From an uncultured Bacteroidales bacterium (GTDB taxonomy: Bacteria > Bacteroidota > Bacteroidia > Bacteroidales > Paludibacteraceae): 23,284 nt of DNA. Under the pieces are notes generated by a model, which was not told the origin of the DNA, searched no databases, and saw nothing but the letters and a program-made list of their open reading frames with translations. The stretch is taken from the NCBI GenBank assembly GCA_937901225.1, contig CALCGX010000049.1, positions 1 to 23,284 of the forward strand. Reading direction: 5' to 3'. The translations under genes were made by a program, and so were the position numbers. Positions 1 to 6,678 of the stretch are shown piece by piece. Each line of letters begins with the position of its first letter. The first letter of the stretch is position 1.

Positions 1-62
1 AAGGAACCACGACCTAATTTGCGGAGAAGACGATAACGATTATGAAATAGTGTGTCTTGCAT
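1..62 (-). CDS. Second Ser/Thr protein kinase, N-terminus only (runs off the window)
   Basis: An ATG at 62-60 opens a frame that stays open to the window edge (20 full codons). The translation ends in NRYRLLRKLGRGS and the next two bases (TT) fit Phe. This is the start of a Hanks-type kinase glycine-rich loop (GxGxF/Y), and it has the same layout as the intact kinase of this operon, whose NNQYQVIKPLGEGTFG begins at about the same distance from its start. The gap to the PP2C stop is only 10 nt, so this is the next gene of the same operon. Nothing can be said about its C-terminal domains or whether its catalytic residues are intact. Recognition rests on a short segment, but the motif and context agree. 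Confidence 0.72.
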   Translation of the reverse strand, partial: MQDTLFHNRYRLLRKLGRGS

Positions 63-72
63 AAATGATAAA

Positions 73-1371
73 TTATTCTTGTGCAACTGTAGTATCTATA
101 ATTGGTGTTAGAAGATTGCGCATGTTTGTAGTTGGAGTTAGGGAATCCAGCGTATCCTTTGGAGGCGTTGGCTGAATGGGTTGTGCAACAACTGGATCCT
201 TGGAAGGAGATTTAGCCTTTGGTTTGGTTATAGGAGTTGATTTCTTTGGCATAGAATCAGTAGTCTCCTCCATGATAGTCTTTTCCATGCTCAAGGTATC
301 AATAGGTGTGACAACTTGTGAAGAGTCGTTGACTATACTTTTAGGAGAAGAATTGGTGAAAGGGATAATATAATGTACAAGGACTCCTCCAAACAAAAAG
401 CCGATTATAAGTGCGAGTACACTTATAAGAATCAGCGCTTTGTGCTTCTTGTGTGATTTCTTGCTATCAGGTGCAGGTGTGGATTGCTGTTCTATTGCCT
501 CCTGCTTGAGCGCATATCCCTTAGCCTGTGGAGATGGGTCAATACCGCCATTGAGAATTTTGATAATTTCAATTGTAGCATTATCTGTCCAACCAATCGT
601 TTGTCCTTCTTGCCAAAGGGATTTTAGTGAATCACTCACAGAAGCGGTATTATTGGATAGGATTTCTTCGATTTCACCATCTCGCAGCAAACCACACAGA
701 CCGTCACTGCACAGAAGGAAAGTATCTCCATTGTGCAACGGATATTGCATTACTTCAGGGAGGGGGACTTCTCCAGAATCTCCAAGTGAACGCGTAATGA
801 TATTGCTGTGCGGATGATCAAAAGCAAGTGCCTCGGGTAGTTTATTGGCGTCTACTAACTCTTGAACATAAGAATGGTCGTGGGTTAAGCGTACTAAACT
901 ATTTTGAGGATTGTAGCAGTATGCACGACTATCTCCACACCAGCCCACGAAAACATTATCTTGGAATATCCAAAGTAGTACGATGGTACTACCCATTCCC
1001 GCAGTATCAGGGTTGGATTTAGCATGCTCTTTGATCTTAGCATCTGCATCGATAATGGATTGACTGATGAATTGCTGAATTGCTTTGTGATTGTCCAGCA
1101 ATTGGGTGTCCAGTGTAGTGAAAGACTGTTTGATAGAATCAATTACCAATTGAGAGGCTATTTCACCAGCACTCATACCGCCCATACCATCTGCGACAAC
1201 GAATAAGGCACCTTTTTCAGACAACTCAATTTCGGTTTTGCTATCCACAAAAGTGGTTTGTCCTGTTTGTGAGAATGCGGATAAATCGGGACATATCCAA
1301 AAATTGTCTTGGTTAACCGATCGTCCTGCCTTATCGCATATGGCAGCAATACTATATGTTGTGCGTTTCAT
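73..1371 (-). CDS. PP2C-family Ser/Thr phosphatase with C-terminal membrane anchor
   Basis: 432 aa. The PPM/PP2C core spans about residues 5-275 with all metal-binding motifs: SVNQDN (Asp22), VADGMGG (Asp61-Gly62), GDSRAY at 146-151, CSDGL (Asp223) and DNAT (Asp263). The family removes phosphate from Ser/Thr using two Mn/Mg ions. A Lys-rich stretch (about 303-311) is followed by one hydrophobic segment (about 313-335) and then a tail of about 95 residues rich in Pro, Thr, Ser and Lys. By the positive-inside rule the phosphatase should be cytoplasmic and the tail periplasmic. It lies 3 nt after the unknown exported protein and 10 nt before the second kinase. It is most simply the eraser that resets phosphorylation by the kinases of the operon. 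The tail has no recognised domain and may sense or tether to the envelope, which is inference. Confidence 0.93.
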   Translation of the reverse strand: MKRTTYSIAAICDKAGRSVNQDNFWICPDLSAFSQTGQTTFVDSKTEIELSEKGALFVVADGMGGMSAGEIASQLVIDSIKQSFTTLDTQLLDNHKAIQQFISQSIIDADAKIKEHAKSNPDTAGMGSTIVLLWIFQDNVFVGWCGDSRAYCYNPQNSLVRLTHDHSYVQELVDANKLPEALAFDHPHSNIITRSLGDSGEVPLPEVMQYPLHNGDTFLLCSDGLCGLLRDGEIEEILSNNTASVSDSLKSLWQEGQTIGWTDNATIEIIKILNGGIDPSPQAKGYALKQEAIEQQSTPAPDSKKSHKKHKALILISVLALIIGFLFGGVLVHYIIPFTNSSPKSIVNDSSQVVTPIDTLSMEKTIMEETTDSMPKKSTPITKPKAKSPSKDPVVAQPIQPTPPKDTLDSLTPTTNMRNLLTPIIDTTVAQE

Positions 1372-1374
1372 ACG

Positions 1375-2229
1375 TTATTTCGTTTTACGGTTTTTCTTTT
1401 TTTCTTTTGCATCAAGCGTTGGTTCTTGAATGGGAGTAAGTGTCGGCTTTTGAGGTTCCTCCACTTTTTGCTCTGCTAACTTGATCTTATGTACAAACCA
1501 TTGATTGTTTTGAACAAAGAGAATACCACCCATCTGGAATTCGAGCAAACCAACCTGTGGGACATGAGGAATGACATAGAAGGCTCCAATGATCTTTTTA
1601 GTGAAAGTTGGTTTAGGGATTTCGTATAAATTGGTTTGTGGTTCGATAGTGAGTGAGTGTTTGTATGTGATGATTTCAATAGGTGATTTGTCATTCATCA
1701 ATGTGTCAGGAGTGACTACCCAAACTAACCAACCCTCTTTGTTGCCAGATGTAGTATCCAGATTGAATCCTGAAACAGGCAATTGCAGGCTATCAAGCAT
1801 ATAGAGGCAACTATCCTTGATTGCTGTGATGGATGATATGTCATAGGATTGCTTTGTCCAGATGGTATCGGTGAGTTTGCGCTGATGTGTTTGCGAGATG
1901 GTTGGTATAAGAACTGTATCTTGGAACTGCAAGTAGCGACTATCTGCTTGCCATGGATGCACAAAGTAATCCGATACAAAATATCTATTTCCCACATGAA
2001 TCGCAGTAGAATATACGGAACTGAACATCTCTTGATTGTTCCAGCCATATTTGATATTTGTAGTAGAATCTAACAAATAATAGTCTTGTCGGAGTAGGAG
2101 TATTCCGTCAGTAACTGCTTGTTCTACAAATTTCTGCCCAGCTGATGAGAATAAATTCAAATTGTTGAAATTTAATTGGGCGAATAGCATGGATGGTAAC
2201 CATGCAAAAAATAATGCTACCTTTTTCAT
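1375..2229 (-). CDS. Exported protein of unknown function in the phospho-signalling operon
   Basis: 284 aa, not recognised. It begins with a typical signal peptide (MKK, hydrophobic core, then SMLFA before Gln18), so the mature protein should be periplasmic, with no lipobox Cys. The middle is beta-rich with many aromatic residues and contains no obvious catalytic motif. The last 35 residues are a Pro/Glu/Lys-rich, very basic tail (KEKKKNRKTK). It starts 1 nt after the protease gene and ends 3 nt before PP2C, so its production is tied to theirs. A role as partner, substrate or regulator of the periplasmic trypsin-like domain is plausible but rests only on gene order and shared location. Cys occurs only once in the mature chain (Ser-Cys-Leu-Tyr), so there is no disulfide pattern to use. 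Confidence 0.85.
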   Translation of the reverse strand: MKKVALFFAWLPSMLFAQLNFNNLNLFSSAGQKFVEQAVTDGILLLRQDYYLLDSTTNIKYGWNNQEMFSSVYSTAIHVGNRYFVSDYFVHPWQADSRYLQFQDTVLIPTISQTHQRKLTDTIWTKQSYDISSITAIKDSCLYMLDSLQLPVSGFNLDTTSGNKEGWLVWVVTPDTLMNDKSPIEIITYKHSLTIEPQTNLYEIPKPTFTKKIIGAFYVIPHVPQVGLLEFQMGGILFVQNNQWFVHKIKLAEQKVEEPQKPTLTPIQEPTLDAKEKKKNRKTK

Positions 2230-2230
2230 A

Positions 2231-3763
2231 TTATTTTGCTGCTTTAATTGGTACTATACTTCCCTTTTCGTTTTTTGTACCGCTTAAGATACCTACTACA
2301 ATATATTTATTATCTTTTTTTACAAACACAGGACCTCCTGAATTTCCAGGCTCCGTATTATTATTAGCTGCCATAATCGTCTTATCCACATCTAAACCTT
2401 CTCTTGCAACTTCTGCATGGGAAGAAATAGGTGATGGAGCCCTCATATCTTCAGCTCCACGTCCATGTGGAAAACCTAAGATTTGGAGTTTTGTGGTAAT
2501 GGGTAAGTTTACGGATAATTCATTGTCAAATGGCAAACCTTTCGTTTTGTTGGTTTGTAAAACTGCCCAATCGGTACCGTCTAGTTCGGATCTTTTTAAT
2601 ATATGAGTAAATCCCTCATCCGTTGTTTTTGTTATGACCTTGTCGGTACTGCGATCAAATATAAATTGTTTATCTGTAAATCTTATTTTGTCTCCAGTAT
2701 TGGATATTGCTAAATATGTTACATCGCAAGATCCTCCATGGTTAACTATAGCATTGCAAAATGCCGCCCAAGAATCATTATCATAAAGAATATATGTAGG
2801 GTCCACGACATGTCTTGCTGTAATGAATCTGCCATCTTTTAATAGGAAGCCAGTCCCTATTACATAAAGTTCACGATAATCTTTAATAGTTTTTCCATTT
2901 GCTGCTCTAAGTATCGTATGCTCATGATAAATAGCATATGTATATGGAAAACATTGGTCTTTGATGGTTCCATCAGCAATCTCTGATTTTGGAGCAGCAA
3001 CCATAGCACTATCCGCTAAACGGCGAGCATCGGCTGCCTCTTTCATTGCTTGTTTTGCTTGTTCAGCCAACATTGCCATACTTTCTTCGTATCCTTTCAT
3101 CTTGCGTTGATTATCAATCAGCTCTTGCATTAAGGAATCGATTACTTGTTGATTGCCGCGGTTCATTTCGATTAAGGCAATCAGTTGTTTATTTGCTGAT
3201 TCAACGTCTTGATTTAGTATATAATTCCATGAACTCAAGCCACCAACAACAAGAATAAATAGTATAGACATAGCAACTAAAGCCTGTTTGTAAGGTCTTA
3301 ATGCTTGTTGGCTGAAAAGATTTAATCGAGCGGTGAGTCCAATGCTTTTAACAAGTCCTTTGTCACCTTGAGCTGCAATGAATCCGAGTTTAGGACCATT
3401 GGTGGATAATTGTATCTCATCGCCATTTTGCAAATACCACTCTTTCTCCACACGATGTCCGTTGAGGTAAGTAGCGTTGGTTTGTGAAAGTTGTACCAAC
3501 TTCCAATTATCGCCATCTTTGACAATCGCTGCATGGCGTCGGCTGACCGTAGTAAATGATTCATCAAAGCGCACTTGACAGGTAGAGGCACGTCCTAATT
3601 CTATTTGATCCACAATAATTTGCTGACATTCGCCTGCCTTATGGTATAAACTTGAAACTTTGTGTTCGAGCGTATAGAAGCGACGACCACTCGTAGCAAA
3701 TAGTGATTTCATACCAGCTCCAACTGAGCCAGAGATAGTTCTTTTGTAGGTTTCTGTTGCCAT
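2231..3763 (-). CDS. FHA - transmembrane - coiled coil - trypsin-like serine protease
   Basis: 510 aa. An N-terminal FHA domain (about 47-121) has the phosphothreonine-reading elements ELGRAS, SRRH (74-77) and NATYLNG (96-102). One hydrophobic segment follows (about 161-177), then a predicted coiled coil (about 184-250) and a chymotrypsin/HtrA-like protease domain (about 270-510). The catalytic triad is visible as TARHV (His318), GTDWA (Asp398) and GNSGGP (Ser475). There is no PDZ domain. The expected topology is FHA in the cytoplasm and protease in the periplasm, so cytoplasmic phosphorylation could be passed outward. The gene is 21 nt after the kinase gene and 1 nt before the exported unknown, and sits in the middle of the operon. 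The architecture is unusual for HtrA-type proteases, which normally carry PDZ and no FHA. The substrate is unknown. Confidence 0.9.
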   Translation of the reverse strand: MATETYKRTISGSVGAGMKSLFATSGRRFYTLEHKVSSLYHKAGECQQIIVDQIELGRASTCQVRFDESFTTVSRRHAAIVKDGDNWKLVQLSQTNATYLNGHRVEKEWYLQNGDEIQLSTNGPKLGFIAAQGDKGLVKSIGLTARLNLFSQQALRPYKQALVAMSILFILVVGGLSSWNYILNQDVESANKQLIALIEMNRGNQQVIDSLMQELIDNQRKMKGYEESMAMLAEQAKQAMKEAADARRLADSAMVAAPKSEIADGTIKDQCFPYTYAIYHEHTILRAANGKTIKDYRELYVIGTGFLLKDGRFITARHVVDPTYILYDNDSWAAFCNAIVNHGGSCDVTYLAISNTGDKIRFTDKQFIFDRSTDKVITKTTDEGFTHILKRSELDGTDWAVLQTNKTKGLPFDNELSVNLPITTKLQILGFPHGRGAEDMRAPSPISSHAEVAREGLDVDKTIMAANNNTEPGNSGGPVFVKKDNKYIVVGILSGTKNEKGSIVPIKAAK

Positions 3764-3784
3764 AGATTATAAGTATTAGAATGA

Positions 3785-5065
3785 TTAATATATTTCTACA
3801 CGGAGTTTTACATCTCCAATTGATATGATGTCTTCATTATGCAACTGTATTCCATAGATGGGAACTTCTGTGGAATTGATAAAAGTTCCATTGGTAGAAT
3901 TTGTCCAGCCATTTGTAGCATTCTTGTCCCATTGTCCATCTCGGATATACCATGTTTGTTTGCTTTTGTTGCATTCAATCGTACAGTGTTTACGAGATAC
4001 ATAGCAAGTATCATTCTCGATGATTGCAATATCATTGTGTACAGATTGGTCTTTGCGCCCTATCGTGATTAGTGCCTTATGTTCGAAGAGTAAATTGTCT
4101 AACACATATACATTACCGAATTGCTCTCCCTGCATGACCCGTAATCGCATTTTTCCTATGGTTTGACGCTGCGATGATGGATGGTTGTAATTGTTATGTG
4201 AGGGGAATAATGCCAATACCTCTTCGGCAGTTTGCAGGCGATTTTGGAAATTGGGTACGAGGCAGCCTTCTATAATCTGTAGCCAATCTATATTGCCTCG
4301 TACATTTTGTAAAGCTCTTCTATCCCAAATGCCATTTCGACTATTATCTACATACTGCATGAGTGTTTCGATTGTTAGTTCGCCGAATGGCAGATGCCCT
4401 ACCAATAACTCGTACATCATGACTCCGAAGGAGAATATATCGGTGGTGGGTAGAACAGTGGCTTTGCCACCGCGAGGTGGACGTACCTGCTCTGGGGGCA
4501 TATAACCATAGGTACCAAAAATTTGTTTTGGTTTACCGAGCCACCCTCTCTCGGTCATCCGTTTGTTTTGATCTCCCGAAATACCAAAATCGGTTAAAAT
4601 AGCAGTGCCATCGGCTCGGAAAAGTACGTTGTCTGGCTTTAGGTCACGATGTATTTTTCCATTCCTATGCAAGTCACGCAATCCATACAAAATATGCATT
4701 GCTATTTGGACTAATTGGTCGGGATTTAGGTGTTTTTTATCTCGTAAATCACCATTTGGACAAAACTCCATGACGATGTATGGGTTTCCTTCCACTATGC
4801 CATGTTGGTGGGAGTGAACCAAATAGTTGCTTTGTATGCGTCCCGTTTCATATTCCATATTGAAGCGATTGATGAGAATGGTTCGTTCTTCAGGCGAAAC
4901 TTCCCACAATTTCAATAGTTTGAGCGCATATACGCTCCCCTGGGCATCTTGTACCTTATAAACACTACCAAACGTGCCCTCGCCTAATGGTTTGATGACT
5001 TGATATTGGTTGTTTATACGGTCTCCTTGATGAAAAATACATCTATTAGGAACGCTATCAAACAT
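3785..5065 (-). CDS. Ser/Thr protein kinase with C-terminal FHA domain
   Basis: 426 aa. The Hanks-type kinase domain (about 20-290) is complete: glycine loop GEGTFGSVY (28-36), ATP-anchoring Lys49 (YALKLL), catalytic loop HRDLKPDN (139-146), DFG (159-161), PPE in place of APE (190-192), and DIFSFGVMMYELLVG. The C-terminal FHA domain (about 306-424) shows TIGRKDQ, SRKH (357-360) and NSTNGTFINS. There is no transmembrane segment, so the protein is probably cytoplasmic, and its own FHA may read autophosphorylation sites or dock phosphorylated partners. It follows the zinc-ribbon/FHA gene by 3 nt and precedes the FHA-protease by 21 nt. Likely targets are the partners encoded alongside it. All catalytic residues are present, so it should be active. 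Confidence 0.94.
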   Translation of the reverse strand: MFDSVPNRCIFHQGDRINNQYQVIKPLGEGTFGSVYKVQDAQGSVYALKLLKLWEVSPEERTILINRFNMEYETGRIQSNYLVHSHQHGIVEGNPYIVMEFCPNGDLRDKKHLNPDQLVQIAMHILYGLRDLHRNGKIHRDLKPDNVLFRADGTAILTDFGISGDQNKRMTERGWLGKPKQIFGTYGYMPPEQVRPPRGGKATVLPTTDIFSFGVMMYELLVGHLPFGELTIETLMQYVDNSRNGIWDRRALQNVRGNIDWLQIIEGCLVPNFQNRLQTAEEVLALFPSHNNYNHPSSQRQTIGKMRLRVMQGEQFGNVYVLDNLLFEHKALITIGRKDQSVHNDIAIIENDTCYVSRKHCTIECNKSKQTWYIRDGQWDKNATNGWTNSTNGTFINSTEVPIYGIQLHNEDIISIGDVKLRVEIY

Positions 5066-5068
5066 GCT

Positions 5069-5773
5069 TTATTTTTTGAATACAAATCGTCGATTGCCTA
5101 ATAAAATCACATCACCATCTTCGAGTGGTGTTTTTTTGGAAATATGTATGTACGTGGTTTGTTGTAGACTCTTATCCTCAATATACCATACCCCCTTCTC
5201 GTTGGTCAAAATAGCTTGTTCGTGTGATGTAATCGAATGATTATCTGGATCCGTATTCTCACGATTGAGTACAATGCTATCTCCTGTATATTTGATAGAT
5301 TGCGGTTGCACATCTTCATTTTCCCATTGGATAGGTGTCAAAGAACATGATGCTTGCGATTGAGGTTTTGCCCAAGGATTGATGGTTCCCTCCTTGAATG
5401 GCTTACCACAATGCGAACAGAACTTAGCGTTGGCAGGTACTGGCTCATGGCATGCAGGACATCTAAGCACTTGTTTGTCGTTGAAATCTCCGCTCATATT
5501 GGATGTTGGTGGCGTATTGGGAGTTTTAGCCTTTCCACAATTAGGACAAGCTCCCATCTCACTATTGTAATGGTATCCGCAAACGGGGCATTGGAGCACT
5601 TGAGGCTCGTTGTTTGCAGAAGCCGCACCTTGTCGTATCGTCTTCTTTAGATTTTCTCGATCTACCGATGGAGCAGATATGATATCTGCCATTGAATTAC
5701 TGAGTGGTGCTTTGCATTTTTCGCATTGAATGGCACCAAGGTTGTTCTCCCAACCACAATTTCGACATCTCAT
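5069..5773 (-). CDS. Triple zinc-ribbon protein with divergent C-terminal FHA-like domain
   Basis: 234 aa. Three CxxC...CxxC zinc ribbons occur at Cys3/6/17/20, Cys62/65/76/79 and Cys105/108/119/122. The first and third are of the 'C..CG......C..C' adaptor type found in many signalling proteins. A linker leads to a C-terminal FHA-like fold (about 155-234), judged from ITSHEQAIL, WYIEDKSLQQTTYI and LEDGDVILLGNRRFVF. The usual SRxH reading motif is changed to SHEQ, so phosphothreonine binding may be weak or lost. No transmembrane segment. It is the first gene of the operon, and no other gene intervenes before the terminator-like element at 5813-5847. It probably acts as a cytoplasmic adaptor or scaffold for the kinase. 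Zinc ribbons plus kinase plus PP2C recall the TerY-P triads of tellurite-resistance-type systems, but no vWA protein is visible here. Confidence 0.88.
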   Translation of the reverse strand: MRCRNCGWENNLGAIQCEKCKAPLSNSMADIISAPSVDRENLKKTIRQGAASANNEPQVLQCPVCGYHYNSEMGACPNCGKAKTPNTPPTSNMSGDFNDKQVLRCPACHEPVPANAKFCSHCGKPFKEGTINPWAKPQSQASCSLTPIQWENEDVQPQSIKYTGDSIVLNRENTDPDNHSITSHEQAILTNEKGVWYIEDKSLQQTTYIHISKKTPLEDGDVILLGNRRFVFKK

Positions 5774-5812
5774 GCTAACTGAATTATTAAATTATTACAC
5801 ATTTATCCATAC

Positions 5813-5847
5813 AAAAAAAGCGTGAAACTTGCTCTTGCCAGTTCCAC
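5813..5847 (-). terminator. Intrinsic terminator of the candidate ncRNA unit
   Basis: On the minus strand GTGGAACT (5847-5840) can pair with AGTTTCAC (5829-5822), 8 bp with one G-U, around a 10-nt loop. Two bases (GC) and a run of seven T (5819-5813) follow. It lies about 40 nt before the first gene of the phospho-signalling operon, so it would end transcription coming from the promoter at 6244-6275. The operon would then need its own start in 5774-5812, where no convincing TAnnTTTG was found. Confidence 0.6.
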
Positions 5848-5854
5848 CCTTAGA

Positions 5855-5899
5855 GGCCTTCGCATTGCCTAATCTTATAGAACCGACAACGCGAAGCCC
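5855..5899 (-). repeat. Long stem-loop near the 3' end of the candidate ncRNA
   Basis: GGCCTTCGCATTG (5855-5867) and CAACGCGAAGCCC (5887-5899) are complementary over 13 positions with one mismatch and one G-U/A-C exchange, around a 19-nt loop. It sits just upstream of the terminator in the candidate transcript. Confidence 0.6.
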
Positions 5900-5917
5900 A
5901 CGCCGAATATATACTAG

Positions 5918-5948
5918 TTGACAATTGACAGTTAACGATTGACAATTG
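5918..5948. repeat. Short tandem repeat TTGACAATTG
   Basis: TTGACAATTG occurs at 5918-5927 and 5939-5948, with the related TTGACAGTTAACG between them. It is a small AT-rich repeat inside the candidate ncRNA interval and may separate two structured parts. Confidence 0.6.
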
Positions 5949-6243
5949 CCCCAATGACCACACCTATTGTGTATAATAACGTCGCGTATGCGTGCCTATA
6001 CACGCAATAGCAACATACAAAGATGTTGGTCTGGATAGTCTATATCCCGTAGGACATCTATCGTTGCTAAGTCCTGATAAGATTTATAGAAAGTTGCGAA
6101 GTTTCTAAGAGTCAGAACAGAGCGCTAATAAACGCCTTTATGTATGTCTTGAAAGCCATGAGTGGGGAGTTTGGTCAAACAAGTTGGCTTTCCGAGAGGA
6201 GACATCTCCCTCCCTCTAAACCCCAGCGTTGAGCTTTCGGGCA

Positions 6244-6275
6244 CAAAGGTACAACATTTTTTGCATAAATGCAAG
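6244..6275 (-). promoter_or_regulatory. Bacteroidota-type promoter of the candidate ncRNA
   Basis: On the minus strand TACCTTTG (6251-6244) is preceded after exactly 20 nt by CTTG (6275-6272), matching the TTTG-N20-TAnnTTTG pattern. Transcription would begin near 6237 and run leftward. The -33 region itself is palindromic (TTGCAT-AA-ATGCAA on the plus strand, about 6261-6274). Confidence 0.7.
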
Positions 6276-6469
6276 AAAATGGCGAAAAAATCGCCATTTT
6301 CAGTTTAGAGGATGCGCCAGAGCGTTCGGAAAGCCGGTCGCAAAGAATGACGCTCGCGTCATTGGGCGACGGCTACCTCCGCTCTTCCCACTCGCTCACG
6401 AAGCTCGTGGGAGCCCCGATTGATGAACTACAGTTCAAGAGCACCCGATAACGCCACGAGCGTTATCGG
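6276..6469. repeat. Hairpin-rich intergenic patch without a gene
   Basis: No credible ORF here. The patch contains several perfect or near-perfect stem-loops: AAAATGGCGA with TCGCCATTTT around five A (6276-6300), AATGACGC with GCGTCATT around TC (6346-6363), TGAACT with AGTTCA (6424-6437), and CCGATAACGC with GCGTTATCGG around CACGA (6445-6469, 10 bp). These could be decayed palindromic elements or part of the REP island beside them. None has a T-run typical of an intrinsic terminator. Confidence 0.6.
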
Positions 6470-6499
6470 TGACCCCGCTAAGGTTAGAGGCGGAGAATA

Positions 6500-6668
6500 C
6501 TCGACTACAAGTCGGGACAATAGAAGAATATTTAGCAGAGATGTACCCGACTAGAAGTCGGGACAATGGAAGAATCTTTGGCGAGGATATTCCCAACTAG
6601 AAGTTGGGGCAATAGAAGAATATTGAATGGAGTGCCCGACTATAAGTCGGGGTAATGGAAGAATATTG
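6500..6668. repeat. Array of four REP-like palindromes downstream of the RAYT gene
   Basis: Four copies start at 6500, 6546, 6592 and 6635 (spacing 46, 46 and 43 nt). Each is a 7-bp stem with a 3-nt loop, CCCGACT-AGA-AGTCGGG or a variant, followed by a conserved tail like CAATGGAAGAATATT. The loop varies (AGA, ACA, ATA). The copy at 6592-6608 has CCCAACT paired with AGTTGGG, so both arms changed together and pairing was kept. All copies have the same orientation. Confidence 0.9.
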
Positions 6669-6678
6669 ACGAATGGAA

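Larger units (their letters stand above)
5813..6240 (-). ncRNA. Candidate structured non-coding RNA, about 420 nt
   Basis: A good Bacteroidota promoter (6244-6275) and a terminator (5813-5847) bracket a stretch without a credible ORF. The interval is dense in complementary pairs: GAAAGCC/GGCTTTC (6151-6157 with 6186-6192), GTTTG/CAAAC inside it, GGAGA/TCTCC (6198-6209), AGGAC/GTCCT (about 6051-6075), CAACAT/ATGTTG (about 6011-6027), GCGTG/CACGC (about 5990-6005), and a 13-nt near-perfect stem (5855-5867 with 5887-5899). The 5' end also carries GAAAGC, which could compete for the same GGCTTTC, so two folds are possible. Conserved signatures of tmRNA, RNase P RNA and SRP RNA were looked for and not found. 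A 6S-like RNA or the Rfam Bacteroidales-1 class (promoter at one end, terminator at the other) is possible but not demonstrated. It could instead be two RNAs, or a leader. Confidence 0.5.

Noticed and set aside
1..5773. Type VI secretion-associated kinase/phosphatase (PpkA/PppA/Fha) locus
   Set aside because: No Tss structural gene is visible in the window, and the protease and zinc-ribbon proteins are not part of that set; this cannot be excluded beyond the left edge.
5813..6240. tmRNA, RNase P RNA or retron msr-msd
   Set aside because: No tag-peptide frame ending in ALAA or CCA-type 3' end, no GAGGAAAGTCC core of RNase P, and no reverse transcriptase nearby.
6500..6668. CRISPR array (regular repeats every 43-46 nt)
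   Set aside because: The conserved part continues through most of each unit, the rest is not spacer-like, the palindrome varies with compensation, copies also lie at 7922-7999, and no cas gene is present. REP units explain it better.
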